Source: Pseudomonas sp. PB106
Lineage (GTDB): Bacteria; Pseudomonadota; Gammaproteobacteria; Pseudomonadales; Pseudomonadaceae
DNA length: 52,336 nt
Assembly (NCBI RefSeq): GCF_009764645.1
Contig: NZ_RWIM01000020.1
Location: forward strand, 1-52,336
Direction of reading: 5' to 3'
Both the position numbers and the translations under genes were made by a program. Of the stretch, positions 37,101 through 46,298 are shown in pieces. Under the pieces are notes generated by a model that saw only the letters and a program-made list of their open reading frames with translations, had not been told where the DNA came from and made no database searches. How positions within the stretch are numbered: the stretch's first letter is position 1; the number at the start of each line of letters is the position of its first letter.

Positions 37101-37463
37101 CAGACTGGTCGCCGCATCCTCCTGGTTCCAGCGACGGTTGGCGACTGCCTGCACATCGACCATCGACAGCGCCACGTGTGAATAAAACAGACTGTATAAA
37201 ACGTGTTGCTGAGGGAAAACCGCTTTGCCTTGCGCGTTCTGCGGATACAAGAGACGGCAATCCACGAAATCCGAAGCAATCGGCACGGGCTGACTAACGA
37301 CGAAGCGACCATCGTAACGTTTGAAAATGCAGCTGCCGTAGCGTCGGTCCCGGCGCAGACCCACCTGTTGGTGGGCGTATCGGGCCGCATCATCGGCCGA
37401 TAAAAACGCTGGGCTCAAAGCCGGTTCGGCAACCACGTTGCCGGCTGAAGAATGTCCATCCAT
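34110..37463 (-). CDS. Large protein with five tandem DUF4329-like repeats
   Basis: A 1117-residue protein made of five units that start near residues 20, 233, 453, 672 and 892, a period of about 220. Each unit opens with an (A/D)DAARYA-type helix and a YGSCIFKR..GRFV.SQP hairpin that resemble DUF4329, holds a DG(T/A)L(L/I)KY motif in the middle, and closes with G.LEV....W...G.VG.DW. DUF4329 is found in toxin-related bacterial proteins; its biochemical role is unknown to me. There is no signal peptide and no membrane helix. I chose the ATG at 37463, with AAGGA nine bases upstream; the open frame to 37580 adds an unsupported 39 residues. It is transcribed away from urtA and has no clear operon partner. 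Confidence 0.75.
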   Translation of the reverse strand: MDGHSSAGNVVAEPALSPAFLSADDAARYAHQQVGLRRDRRYGSCIFKRYDGRFVVSQPVPIASDFVDCRLLYPQNAQGKAVFPQQHVLYSLFYSHVALSMVDVQAVANRRWNQEDAATSLIMFSVEELRHLLETQTSAYVSGAEDSLVLFKPDAFNIASLSEQLGSAQQPGTLAKELSSGMVKPGRLVFQTAGAGNLEVIVSNGRWRPRGPIPSQSIMTHSWDRTVPARVAYGAIFASADEAAEDCYLREARPHDDDQIWFGFILKQKGKAQYIATELVPVNKDQDVLYALASLFPAAQNARGYRFPETFAIHSYVYSRPRVRHSTEKSKNWLAYHFIEPQDLYLSVYYSKKYPQTESGGSLTTYISPMDGTLLKYTPRNDTRLFDNDMALMGLDEIQKNLASGKVSTTDFVRVVSNSGELSVMRPTLCWDRKGVVDRYWFPGKNLQRLALGPVFLNMNDAAIHARQQMPSDTERAYGGLILKRSDGRFVATLPLAVFEEDFDIDFIFPDASITQGAFPAGCTIVGRYRSRNARELPFLMGPVGKQVYLNMLSTEVICTSFSWESKRLDEFLFCPDGAIISYRANFGDQVVNGLLVKLGLASMTALKASRIKTKIHDGWLLPNDWVNKLLGYGQLDVVVGSRLWGAPGTVSQFIPFAPRAVEATVARDPACSPLFIQEAAAVNYFHEQDERASTLHFGAVIKNSRLDQYLTSEPLEVKDDNLELVKIFPHGSLPYRHELQGLYLRAAANSTVLKDQDYRHFFSPLDVSRAHAIVNSPQGYKPVYFSCADGALLRYEMSSFDVDAPLDKFGQFQLLPNPFASLARASNLWQQILRGTFELDSYIRQMAKAGKLEVLVPSTFWSRVGVVGSDWTPRMPAVSLQEQWVNKPELALGPVFHHADDAARYAQVRAGSGYRQDAAYESAILANPAINAYVAVEPLAETDDMQSMDRIFRTWKDSSTSPRNKPPGFPAGFALIAGHQLYASGNTTLTVDPEEVFANYASPAMVYEHTFALKGKGFDIKAHYYSTPHGALIKYVPHYSEVERRLLSTRTVEIVDGQWVTRLSPGAFISQLANLGELRVLKAAHYWHQEGRVGADWRTTRQQEPARTHRLSRDEL

Positions 37464-37614
37464 TGAATTGATTCCTTGTGCAGTTCCGGGGGAAAACGAA
37501 CCCCTAGACTGAACGTCCCGCGCACCTCGCTGGCGGTACATAGTTATCGCTTCTGCAATTAATCCCACTGCGAGCCCCACACGAGTGCATCAACGTGCCC
37601 CCTGCCTCGCAAAG

Positions 37615-37631
37615 TGCCCAGCACTGGTGCA
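37615..37631 (+). promoter_or_regulatory. Candidate NtrC-binding site upstream of urtA
   Basis: TGCCCAGCACTGGTGCA matches the palindromic NtrC consensus TGCACCA-N3-TGGTGCA at 11 of 14 defined positions, with a perfect right half. It lies about 55 bases upstream of the sigma-54 element. Control of urea uptake by NtrC under nitrogen limitation fits known biology. Confidence 0.55.
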
Positions 37632-37685
37632 GCAGGCGTTGCGCTGCACCCGCGCCAGCGCTTCAGACCGGGCCTCACGCGCCTT

Positions 37686-37701
37686 AGGCACAGCCCTTGC
37701 T
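37686..37701 (+). promoter_or_regulatory. Sigma-54 (-24/-12) promoter of urtA
   Basis: AGGCACAGCCCTTGCT contains GG at -24 and GC at -12 with the required ten bases between, and the flanking CAC and TTGCT match the consensus GGCAC-N5-TTGCW. It lies 65 bases before the urtA ATG. Confidence 0.72.
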
Positions 37702-37766
37702 AAAGCCCCTTCAGTCGTCCGCATCTGCCAACCAAAAAAACTTCAAATGTTCATGGAGATCGCACA

Positions 37767-39032
37767 ATGAAGCGTCGCAGTTTGATCAAGGCTTTCACAC
37801 TCACGGCATCCATTGCCGCGATGGGCATGACCTGGACTGTCCAGGCCGCCGAGACCATCAAGGTCGGGATTCTGCATTCGTTGTCCGGCACCATGGCGAT
37901 CTCCGAAACGTCGCTCAAAGACATGGCGCTGATGACCATCGACGAGATCAACGCCAAGGGCGGCGTCAACGGCAAGATGCTCGAACCGGTAGTGGTTGAC
38001 CCGGCATCGAACTGGCCGCTGTTCGCGGAAAAGGGCCGGCAGTTGCTGACCCAGGACAAGGTGGCCGTGGTGTTCGGCTGCTGGACGTCGGTGTCGCGTA
38101 AATCGGTGTTGCCGGTGTTCGAAGAGCTCAACGGTCTGCTGTTCTACCCGGTGCAATACGAAGGCGAAGAGATGTCGCCAAACGTGTTCTACACCGGCGC
38201 CGCGCCGAACCAGCAAGCGATCCCGGCGGTTGAATATCTGATGAGCGAAGAAGGCGGCAGCGCCAAGCGCTACTTCCTGCTCGGCACCGACTACGTCTAC
38301 CCGCGCACCACCAACAAGATCCTGCGTTCGTTCCTGCACTCCAAAGGTGTCGCCGACAAGGACATCGAAGAGGTCTACACACCGTTCGGTCACAGCGACT
38401 ATCAAACCATCGTCGCCAACATCAAAAAATTCTCCGCCGGTGGCAAGACTGCGGTGATCTCGACGGTCAACGGCGACTCCAACGTGCCGTTCTATAAAGA
38501 ACTGGCCAACCAGGGTTTGAAAGCCACCGACGTACCGGTTGTGGCGTTCTCGGTGGGCGAAGAAGAACTGCGCGGTATCGACACCAAACCGCTGGTGGGC
38601 AACCTCGCGGCGTGGAACTACTTCGAATCCGTCGAGAACCCGGTGAACAAGAAGTTCGTCGATGACTGGAAGGCCTACGCGAAAAAACACAACCTGCCGG
38701 GCGCGGACAAAGCCGTGACCAACGATCCGATGGAAGCCACTTACGTCGGCATCCACATGTGGGCGCAGGCAGTTGAGAAAGCCAAATCCACCGACGTCGA
38801 CAAGGTGCGTGAAGCGCTGGCCGGGCAGACGTTTGCGGCGCCATCGGGCTACACGCTGACCATGGACAAGACCAATCACCACCTGCACAAACCGGTGATG
38901 ATCGGCGAGATTCAGGCCGATGGTCAGTTCAACGTCGTGTGGCAGACCGAAGGGCCGATCCGTGCGCAACCGTGGAGCCCGTTCATTCAGGGCAACGACA
39001 AGAAGCCGGATTATGCGGTGAAGAGCAACTGA
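37767..39032 (+). CDS. urtA: Urea ABC transporter substrate-binding protein UrtA
   Basis: A periplasmic urea-binding protein of the AmiC/branched-chain amino acid type, 421 residues. The signal peptide MKRRSLIKAFTLTASIAAMG carries a twin-arginine-like motif (RRSLIK), so Tat export is possible. The mature protein begins ETIKVGILHSLSGTMAISE and has the urea-binder features VFGCWTSVSRKSVLPVFEELN, LFYPVQYEGEE and LGTDYVYPRT. The first gene of urtABCDE, preceded by a sigma-54 promoter. Confidence 0.96.
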   Translation: MKRRSLIKAFTLTASIAAMGMTWTVQAAETIKVGILHSLSGTMAISETSLKDMALMTIDEINAKGGVNGKMLEPVVVDPASNWPLFAEKGRQLLTQDKVAVVFGCWTSVSRKSVLPVFEELNGLLFYPVQYEGEEMSPNVFYTGAAPNQQAIPAVEYLMSEEGGSAKRYFLLGTDYVYPRTTNKILRSFLHSKGVADKDIEEVYTPFGHSDYQTIVANIKKFSAGGKTAVISTVNGDSNVPFYKELANQGLKATDVPVVAFSVGEEELRGIDTKPLVGNLAAWNYFESVENPVNKKFVDDWKAYAKKHNLPGADKAVTNDPMEATYVGIHMWAQAVEKAKSTDVDKVREALAGQTFAAPSGYTLTMDKTNHHLHKPVMIGEIQADGQFNVVWQTEGPIRAQPWSPFIQGNDKKPDYAVKSN

Positions 39033-39049
39033 GTTATCCCGCTCAACCT

Positions 39050-39155
39050 GATCGTTCCCACGCTCCGCGTGGGAATGCAGCTGAGGACGCTCTGCGTCCA
39101 AAAGCGGACGCGGAGCGTCCGGTGAGGCATTCCCACGCGGAGCGTGGGAACGATC
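39050..39155. repeat. GATCGTTCCCACGC-type REP doublet between urtA and urtB
   Basis: A 106-base near-palindrome: GATCGTTCCCACGCTCCGCG at the left and CGCGGAGCGTGGGAACGATC at the right, with a second inner hairpin made of GGACGC and GCGTCC arms. It is related to the copies at 42630 and 46175. Confidence 0.88.
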
Positions 39156-39174
39156 AACAAGCAAGGCCAAACCT

Positions 39175-40677
39175 ATGCCCACTGCCCTCTACCGATTCAT
39201 CTGTGCCATCGCACTCTTTCTGCCAATGCTGGCCCACGCCGGCGATGCCGAAGACTTTGTCGCGGCCAATCCCGTGCAACAGGCCAAACTGCTGGAAACC
39301 TGGGCTGCGCAGCCCGACCCGGCCCGTATCGAACTGATCAACGCCCTGCAACAAGGCGAGTTGACCATCGACGGCCAGCCAAAAACCCTGCGCCTGAACA
39401 ATCGCCTGCGGGGTCTGATCGACACCGCCATGGCCAGCCACCAACTGCTCGCCGCCGACGCCAAAATCCGTCTGACTGCCGCGCAGCAATTGCAGAAAAG
39501 CGCGAAACCCGCGCAGCTGAAATTCCTCGACCAGCAACTGGCTGGCGAAAAAGACGAAAGCGTTCATGCTGCCCTGAGCCTGGCGCTGGCCAATCTGCAA
39601 CTGGTCGACACGGACCCGACCGTGCGCCTCGCGGCCGTACGGTTGCTTGGCGAAACCGGCGATCCACTGGCGCGTACGCGCCTCGAAGGCTTGCTCGAGC
39701 CCGGCGTCGAAGCCGACGCCACGGTGCGCACCGCCGCCGAAACCAGCCTGGCTCAAGTCAAACGCAAACTGCTGATCGGCGAGATCCTCGGTCAGGCCTT
39801 CAGCGGCATGTCCCTCGGCTCGATCCTGCTGCTCGCGGCGCTCGGTCTGGCGATCACCTTCGGCCTGCTCGGCGTGATCAACATGGCCCACGGCGAGATG
39901 CTCATGCTCGGTGCCTACTCGACGTACGTGGTGCAGTTGATGTTCCAGCGCTATGCGCCGCAAGCGATTGAGTTCTACCCGCTGATTGCGCTGCCGGTGG
40001 CGTTCTTCGTCACGGCCGCAATCGGCATGGCGCTGGAGCGCACGGTGATTCGTCACCTCTACGGCCGCCCGCTGGAAACCTTGCTCGCGACGTGGGGCAT
40101 CAGCCTGATGCTGATTCAACTGGTGCGCCTGCTGTTCGGCGCGCAGAACGTTGAAGTCGCCAACCCGGCGTGGCTGTCCGGCGGCATTCAAGTGCTGCCA
40201 AATCTGGTGCTGCCGTACAACCGCATCGTGATCATCGCGTTCGCCCTGTTCGTCGTCGTGCTGACGTGGCTGCTGCTGAACAAAACCCGCCTGGGCCTCA
40301 ACGTCCGCGCCGTCACCCAGAACCGCAACATGGCGGCCTGCTGCGGCGTGCCGACCGGGCGCGTGGACATGCTCGCCTTCGGCCTCGGCTCGGGCATCGC
40401 CGGCCTCGGCGGTGTGGCGCTGAGCCAGATCGGCAACGTCGGCCCGGACCTCGGCCAGAGCTACATCATCGACTCATTCCTTGTCGTGGTGCTCGGTGGC
40501 GTCGGCCAGTTGGCCGGTAGCGTCCTCGCAGCATTTGGCCTGGGCATCGCCAACAAGATTCTCGAACCGCAGATCGGTGCGGTGCTCGGCAAGATCCTGA
40601 TCCTCGCGCTGATCATTCTGTTTATCCAGAAACGTCCGCAAGGCCTCTTCGCACTGAAAGGACGGGTGATCGACTGA
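39175..40677 (+). CDS. urtB: Urea ABC transporter permease UrtB
   Basis: An inner-membrane permease of the LivH type, 500 residues. A signal peptide (about 1–22) is followed by a periplasmic helical region of about 180 residues (HEAT-like; LRLNNRLRGLIDTAMAS), which is normal for UrtB. The membrane part starts near 205 with GMSLGSILLLAALGLAITFGLLG and carries NMAHGEMLMLGAY and the ABC coupling region AVTQNRNMAACCG. It ends QKRPQGLFALKGR. The stop overlaps the urtC start (TGATG). Confidence 0.96.
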   Translation: MPTALYRFICAIALFLPMLAHAGDAEDFVAANPVQQAKLLETWAAQPDPARIELINALQQGELTIDGQPKTLRLNNRLRGLIDTAMASHQLLAADAKIRLTAAQQLQKSAKPAQLKFLDQQLAGEKDESVHAALSLALANLQLVDTDPTVRLAAVRLLGETGDPLARTRLEGLLEPGVEADATVRTAAETSLAQVKRKLLIGEILGQAFSGMSLGSILLLAALGLAITFGLLGVINMAHGEMLMLGAYSTYVVQLMFQRYAPQAIEFYPLIALPVAFFVTAAIGMALERTVIRHLYGRPLETLLATWGISLMLIQLVRLLFGAQNVEVANPAWLSGGIQVLPNLVLPYNRIVIIAFALFVVVLTWLLLNKTRLGLNVRAVTQNRNMAACCGVPTGRVDMLAFGLGSGIAGLGGVALSQIGNVGPDLGQSYIIDSFLVVVLGGVGQLAGSVLAAFGLGIANKILEPQIGAVLGKILILALIILFIQKRPQGLFALKGRVID

Positions 40678-41756
40678 TGAACCAGCCTCTGTTAGTCACG
40701 GCCACACAAAAGGCCGGGCCGAAAGTCACGATTGCAGTTGGCGCAGTGATTCTCGCGCTGCTGATCGCCCTGCCGCTGCTGTCGTTGTTGCCCGCGGAAA
40801 ATGCCCTGTCGGTCTCGGCGTACACGCTGACGCTGGTTGGTAAAATTCTCTGCTACGCCATCGTCGCCCTGGCGCTGGATCTGGTCTGGGGTTACGCCGG
40901 TTTGCTGTCGCTGGGCCACGGTCTGTTCTTTGCCCTCGGCGGTTATGCGATGGGCATGTACCTGATGCGTCAGGCTGCCGGTGATGGTCTGCCGGCGTTC
41001 ATGACCTTTCTGTCGTGGAGCGAATTGCCGTGGTACTGGACCGGCACCAGCAGCTTCGTCTGGGCCATGTGTCTGGTGGTGTTGGCGCCGGGTTTGCTGG
41101 CGCTGGTGTTCGGTTTCTTCGCCTTCCGCTCGCGGATCAAAGGCGTGTATTTCTCGATCATGACCCAAGCCCTGACCTTCGCCGGCATGCTCCTGTTTTT
41201 CCGCAACGAGACCGGGTTTGGCGGCAACAACGGCTTCACTAATTTCCGCACGATTCTCGGTTTCGGCATCACTGAACCGGACACTCGTGCGGTGCTGTTT
41301 CTGGCGACGGTGTTGTTGCTGGTGGCGAGCCTGTTCATCGGCTGGCGTTTGGCGCAGAGCAAGTTTGGCCGCGTGCTGACAGCGTTGCGCGATGCGGAAA
41401 ACCGCTTGATGTTCTGCGGCTACGATCCGCGCGGTTTCAAACTGTTCGTGTGGGTGTTGAGCGCGGTGTTGTGTGGCTTGGCCGGTGCGTTGTACGTGCC
41501 GCAAGTCGGGATCATCAACCCGAGCGAAATGTCGCCGACCAACTCGATTGAAGCGGCGGTGTGGGTGGCTCTTGGCGGTCGCGGCACGCTGATCGGGCCG
41601 TTGCTCGGTGCCGGCGTGGTCAACGGCATGAAGAGCTGGTTCACCGTGGCCTTTCCCGAATATTGGCTGTTCTTCCTCGGCGCGCTGTTCATCGTCGTGA
41701 CGCTGTACCTGCCAAAAGGCGTGATCGGTCTGCTGAAGAAACGAGGTGAACAATGA
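40677..41756 (+). CDS. urtC: Urea ABC transporter permease UrtC
   Basis: The second inner-membrane permease, LivM type, 359 residues with about eight to ten helices. Landmarks are YAIVALALDLVWGYAGLLSLGHGLFFALGGYAMG, FGGNNGFTNF, the coupling segment ALRDAENRLMFCGYDP and the C-terminal NGMKSWFTVAFPEYWLFFLGALFI. Start and stop overlap urtB and urtD, so the permease and ATPase genes are translationally coupled. Confidence 0.96.
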   Translation: MNQPLLVTATQKAGPKVTIAVGAVILALLIALPLLSLLPAENALSVSAYTLTLVGKILCYAIVALALDLVWGYAGLLSLGHGLFFALGGYAMGMYLMRQAAGDGLPAFMTFLSWSELPWYWTGTSSFVWAMCLVVLAPGLLALVFGFFAFRSRIKGVYFSIMTQALTFAGMLLFFRNETGFGGNNGFTNFRTILGFGITEPDTRAVLFLATVLLLVASLFIGWRLAQSKFGRVLTALRDAENRLMFCGYDPRGFKLFVWVLSAVLCGLAGALYVPQVGIINPSEMSPTNSIEAAVWVALGGRGTLIGPLLGAGVVNGMKSWFTVAFPEYWLFFLGALFIVVTLYLPKGVIGLLKKRGEQ

Positions 41757-42622
41757 GAGTCACGGCGAGCGCTGAATTCATGCTGGAACCGGCCTTCTTT
41801 CCCGTGGAACCGAACAAGGACGCCGGCACCAGCCGCGACTCGATCGGCCTCGGCCAACGCGTCGGCCCGGGGCTCGACACCCGCCACGGCACCATCCTCA
41901 CGCTGGAAGACATCAGCGTCAGCTTCGACGGCTTCCGGGCGCTGAACAATCTCAATCTGTACATCGGCGTCGGCGAACTGCGTTGCATCATCGGCCCCAA
42001 CGGCGCGGGCAAAACCACGCTGATGGACGTGATCACCGGCAAGACCCGCCCGAGTCACGGCAAGGCGTGGTTCGGTGAAACGCTGGACCTGACGCAGATG
42101 AGCGAAGTGCAAATTGCTCAGGCCGGCATCGGTCGCAAGTTTCAAAAGCCGACGGTGTTCGAGGCTTTGAGCGTGTTTGAAAACCTCGAACTGGCGCAGA
42201 AAACCGACAAGTCGGTGTGGGCCAGTTTGCGCGCGCGGCTGAGTGGCGAACAGAAGGATCGGATCAGCGAAGTGCTGGAAACGATTCGCCTGACCACCTC
42301 GGTCAATCGTCAGGCGGGGTTGTTGTCCCACGGTCAGAAGCAGTTTCTCGAGATCGGCATGTTGCTCATGCAAGACCCGCAATTGCTGCTGCTTGATGAG
42401 CCGGTGGCGGGGATGACTGATGCAGAAACCGAGTTCACTGCTGAACTGTTCAAGAGCCTGGCGGGCAAGCATTCGCTGATGGTGGTGGAGCATGACATGG
42501 GCTTCGTCGGCTCGATTGCCGACCATGTGACGGTGTTGCACCAGGGCAGCGTTTTGGCGGAAGGCTCACTGGAACAAGTGCAGGAAAACGAGCGCGTGAT
42601 CGAGGTCTACCTAGGCCGATGA
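41753..42622 (+). CDS. urtD: Urea ABC transporter ATPase UrtD
   Basis: A cytoplasmic ABC ATPase, 289 residues. Walker A IIGPNGAGKTTLMDVI, the signature region LLSHGQKQFLEIGMLLMQDP (an SHGQK variant of LSGGQ, normal for this family), Walker B LLLLDEPVAGM and the switch histidine VVEHDMGFV are present. There is an N-terminal extension of about 42 residues before the ABC domain. The start overlaps the urtC stop (ATGA). Confidence 0.96.
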   Translation: MRVTASAEFMLEPAFFPVEPNKDAGTSRDSIGLGQRVGPGLDTRHGTILTLEDISVSFDGFRALNNLNLYIGVGELRCIIGPNGAGKTTLMDVITGKTRPSHGKAWFGETLDLTQMSEVQIAQAGIGRKFQKPTVFEALSVFENLELAQKTDKSVWASLRARLSGEQKDRISEVLETIRLTTSVNRQAGLLSHGQKQFLEIGMLLMQDPQLLLLDEPVAGMTDAETEFTAELFKSLAGKHSLMVVEHDMGFVGSIADHVTVLHQGSVLAEGSLEQVQENERVIEVYLGR

Positions 42623-42629
42623 AGACCTA

Positions 42630-42738
42630 GATCGTTCCCACGCTCTGCGTGGGAATGCCGCCATGGACGCTCTGCGTCCGCCGTTATGTGACGCAGAGCG
42701 TCACGGGATGCGTTCCCACGCAGAGCGTGGGAACGATC
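42630..42738. repeat. GATCGTTCCCACGC-type REP doublet between urtD and urtE
   Basis: A 109-base near-palindrome. It is the reverse complement of the element at 46175–46283 with only two differences by eye, so the pair forms a long inverted repeat around urtE–ureB. Confidence 0.9.
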
Positions 42739-42757
42739 ATCGAGGGAGATTTTGAAC

Positions 42758-43456
42758 ATGCTGCAAGTCGACAAGCTGCACCAGTACTACGGCGGTAGCC
42801 ACATCCTCCGTGGCCTGTCTTTCGACGTGAAGGTCGGCGAAGTCACCTGCCTGCTCGGCCGTAACGGCGTCGGCAAGACCACCCTGCTCAAATGCCTGAT
42901 GGGCTTGCTGCCGGCCAAAGAAGGCGCAGTGAATTGGGAAGGCAAACCGATCACCACGTTCAAGCCACACCAGCGCGTTCACGCCGGGATCGCCTATGTG
43001 CCGCAAGGTCGCGAGATCTTCGGGCGCCTGACCGTGGAAGAGAATCTGTTGATGGGCCTGTCGCGCTTTCCCGGCAGTGAAGCCAAAGAAGTACCAAGTT
43101 TCATTTATGAATTGTTCCCGGTGCTGCTACAAATGAAGCAGCGCCGCGGCGGCGATCTGTCCGGCGGTCAGCAACAGCAGTTGGCAATTGGCCGCGCATT
43201 GGCCAGCCGCCCGCGTTTGCTGATTCTTGATGAGCCCACCGAAGGCATTCAACCCTCGGTGATCAAAGAGATCGGCGCGGTGATCAAGAAACTCGCGGAG
43301 CGCGGTGACATGGCGATTCTGCTGGTCGAGCAGTTCTACGATTTCGCCGCAGAACTGGCCGATCAGTATCTGGTGATGTCCCGAGGCGAGATCGTCCAGC
43401 AGGGTCGCGGTGAAAATATGGAGGCTGAGGGTGTACGCGGGCTGGTAACGATCTAG
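42758..43456 (+). CDS. urtE: Urea ABC transporter ATPase UrtE
   Basis: The second ABC ATPase of the urea importer (LivF type), 232 residues. Walker A LLGRNGVGKTTLLKCLMG, signature LSGGQQQQLAIGRALAS, Walker B LLILDEPTEGIQPSV and VEQFYDFAAELADQ are present. The ATG at 42758 (MLQVDKLHQYYGG) has GAGGGA upstream; a TTG at 42752 is less likely. It is separated from urtD by a REP doublet rather than coupled like urtB-C-D. Confidence 0.96.
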   Translation: MLQVDKLHQYYGGSHILRGLSFDVKVGEVTCLLGRNGVGKTTLLKCLMGLLPAKEGAVNWEGKPITTFKPHQRVHAGIAYVPQGREIFGRLTVEENLLMGLSRFPGSEAKEVPSFIYELFPVLLQMKQRRGGDLSGGQQQQLAIGRALASRPRLLILDEPTEGIQPSVIKEIGAVIKKLAERGDMAILLVEQFYDFAAELADQYLVMSRGEIVQQGRGENMEAEGVRGLVTI

Positions 43457-43499
43457 TACAACGAACTAATCTGTAGCTTCCTAACGATAATTACAAACC

Positions 43500-44339
43500 A
43501 TGAATTCGACTGTTGCACCTGCCCTGTTTACCCCGAGCTGGCACGCCAAGCTGGAACTCGCTTACGCCCGTTTCGGCGATTGCACGCGCCCGGTCATGCG
43601 CCGGCACCTCGGCCCGCTGCGCGTGCAGAAGCACCTGTACGCCGAAGGCCCCGAGGTCTGCCAGCACATCATCGTCCACCCGCCGGGCGGGATTGCTGGC
43701 GGCGATCGTCTCGATATTAGCGCCAGCGTCGAACAAGACGCCTGGGCACAGATCACCAGCCCCGGCGCCGCCAAGTGGTATCGCGCCGGCGGGCCGGCTT
43801 ATCAACAGCTCGACTTGAAAGTCGCTGCCGGCGCGACGCTGGAATGGCTGCCGCAGGAAACCATCGTCTACAGCGCCGCACAGGCTGAGCTGACGACTTC
43901 GATTGATCTTGAAGGCGATGCGCGGTTGTTTTATTGGGACGTGGTGGCGTTGGGTCGCCCGGCGAGTGGCGAGCGCTTTGATCGCGGGCATTTTCAGGCG
44001 CGTCTGGACATTCGTCGTGACGGTCAATTGCTCTGGCATGAGCGCCAGCGCATTGTCGGGAACGATGGTTTGCTCGACTCGCCGATCGGGCTGGATGCCA
44101 ATCCGGTGTTCGCCACGTTGTTGGTGACCGGGGACATCGATGCCGAACTGCTCGAACGTTGCCGCTCGCTGGGCCATGAAGTGCGCGGGGATTTGACTCA
44201 ATTGCCGGGGCTTCTGGTAGCCCGCTGCCTGGCGTCTGAAGCATTGCTCGCAAGAGCCTGGCTCATCGATTTATGGCGCTTGCTACGCCCGGTGCTGCTG
44301 GACCGCGAAGCCCAGCCACCGCGAATCTGGAACACCTGA
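43500..44339 (+). CDS. ureD: Urease accessory protein UreD
   Basis: A cytoplasmic chaperone that binds urease and, with UreF and UreG, helps load nickel. It has [23 protein letters not shown] at the start, the [14 protein letters not shown] core, [10 protein letters not shown], and [11 protein letters not shown]. At 279 residues it is full length. UreE, UreF and UreG genes are not in this window; in P. aeruginosa they are encoded elsewhere. Confidence 0.96.
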   Translation: MNSTVAPALFTPSWHAKLELAYARFGDCTRPVMRRHLGPLRVQKHLYAEGPEVCQHIIVHPPGGIAGGDRLDISASVEQDAWAQITSPGAAKWYRAGGPAYQQLDLKVAAGATLEWLPQETIVYSAAQAELTTSIDLEGDARLFYWDVVALGRPASGERFDRGHFQARLDIRRDGQLLWHERQRIVGNDGLLDSPIGLDANPVFATLLVTGDIDAELLERCRSLGHEVRGDLTQLPGLLVARCLASEALLARAWLIDLWRLLRPVLLDREAQPPRIWNT

Positions 44340-44350
44340 AATGCATTCGC

Positions 44351-44438
44351 CTGTAGGAGCTGCCGGAGGCTGCGATCTTTTGATTTTGTTTTTAAAGATC
44401 AAGATCAAAAGATCGCAGCCTGCGGCAGCTCCTACAGG
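44351..44438. repeat. REP doublet between ureD and ureA
   Basis: Inverted TGTAGGAGCTGCC and GGCAGCTCCTACA units with GATCGCAGCC arms around an AT-rich loop, the same family as at 5579. Confidence 0.88.
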
Positions 44439-44480
44439 GTGTACGACATTATTTTTAACTGCCGATATTGGATTCCCACA

Positions 44481-44783
44481 ATGGACCTGACCCCACGCGA
44501 AAAAGACAAGCTGCTGATCTTCACCGCCGGCCTCGTCGCCGAGCGGCGGTTGGCGCGCGGCGTGAAACTCAATTACCCGGAAGCCATGGCCTATATCTCC
44601 GCCGCCCTGCTCGAAGGCGCCCGTGACGGCCAGACCGTGGCCGAGCTGATGCACTTCGGCACCACCCTGCTCAGCCGCGACCAAGTGATGGAAGGCATCG
44701 CGGAAATGATTCCGGAGATTCAGGTCGAAGCGACGTTCCCCGACGGCACCAAACTGGTCACCGTCCACCAACCGATCGTCTGA
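44481..44783 (+). CDS. ureA: Urease gamma subunit
   Basis: The smallest urease subunit, 100 residues. [44 protein letters not shown] and the C-terminal [15 protein letters not shown] are family hallmarks. The ATG at 44481 is the family start; the open frame to 44439 is unsupported. A GNAT gene follows after nine bases. Confidence 0.97.
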   Translation: MDLTPREKDKLLIFTAGLVAERRLARGVKLNYPEAMAYISAALLEGARDGQTVAELMHFGTTLLSRDQVMEGIAEMIPEIQVEATFPDGTKLVTVHQPIV

Positions 44784-44792
44784 GGCCGCGCC

Positions 44793-45863
<1,071 letters not shown>

Positions 45864-45864
<1 letters not shown>

Positions 45865-46172
45865 TGATTCCTGGCGAGTACCAGATCCAGCCCGGCGACA
45901 TCGAACTCAACGTCGGCCGCCGCACCGTCAACCTGAAAGTCGCCAACAGCGGCGACCGGCCGATTCAGGTCGGTTCGCATTATCACTTTTTTGAAACCAA
46001 CGACGCGCTGACCTTCGATCGCGCCGCGAGCCGTGGCATGCGCCTGAACATTCCGGCGGGCACGGCGGTGCGTTTTGAGCCGGGGCAAAGCCGTGAGGTG
46101 GAACTGGTGGATTACGCCGGGCATCGCCGGGTGTTCGGGTTCGCCGGACGGATCATGGGCGACCTCGACTAA
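45864..46172 (+). CDS. ureB: Urease beta subunit
   Basis: A 102-residue urease subunit: [58 protein letters not shown] and [14 protein letters not shown] are canonical. The ATG at 45864 has AAGGAG seven bases upstream; a GTG at 45861 is less likely. Confidence 0.97.
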
Positions 46173-46174
46173 CT

Positions 46175-46283
46175 GATCGTTCCCACGCTCTGCGTGGGAA
46201 TGCATCCCGTGACGCTCCGCGTCACATAACGGCGGACGCAGAGCGTCCATGGCGGCATTCCCACGCAGAGCGTGGGAACGATC
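46175..46283. repeat. GATCGTTCCCACGC-type REP doublet between ureB and ureC
   Basis: A 109-base near-palindrome, almost the exact reverse complement of the element at 42630–42738 (see findings). Confidence 0.9.
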
Positions 46284-46298
46284 AACTAAGGCAGACAC

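Larger units (their letters stand above)
37464..37766. promoter_or_regulatory. Divergent promoter region of the five-repeat gene and urtA
   Basis: This 303-base gap holds the ribosome-binding site of the minus-strand gene, a sigma-54 promoter and a candidate NtrC box for urtA (listed separately). I see no gene in it. The short plus-strand ORF at 37585–37770 has no coding look. Confidence 0.6.
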
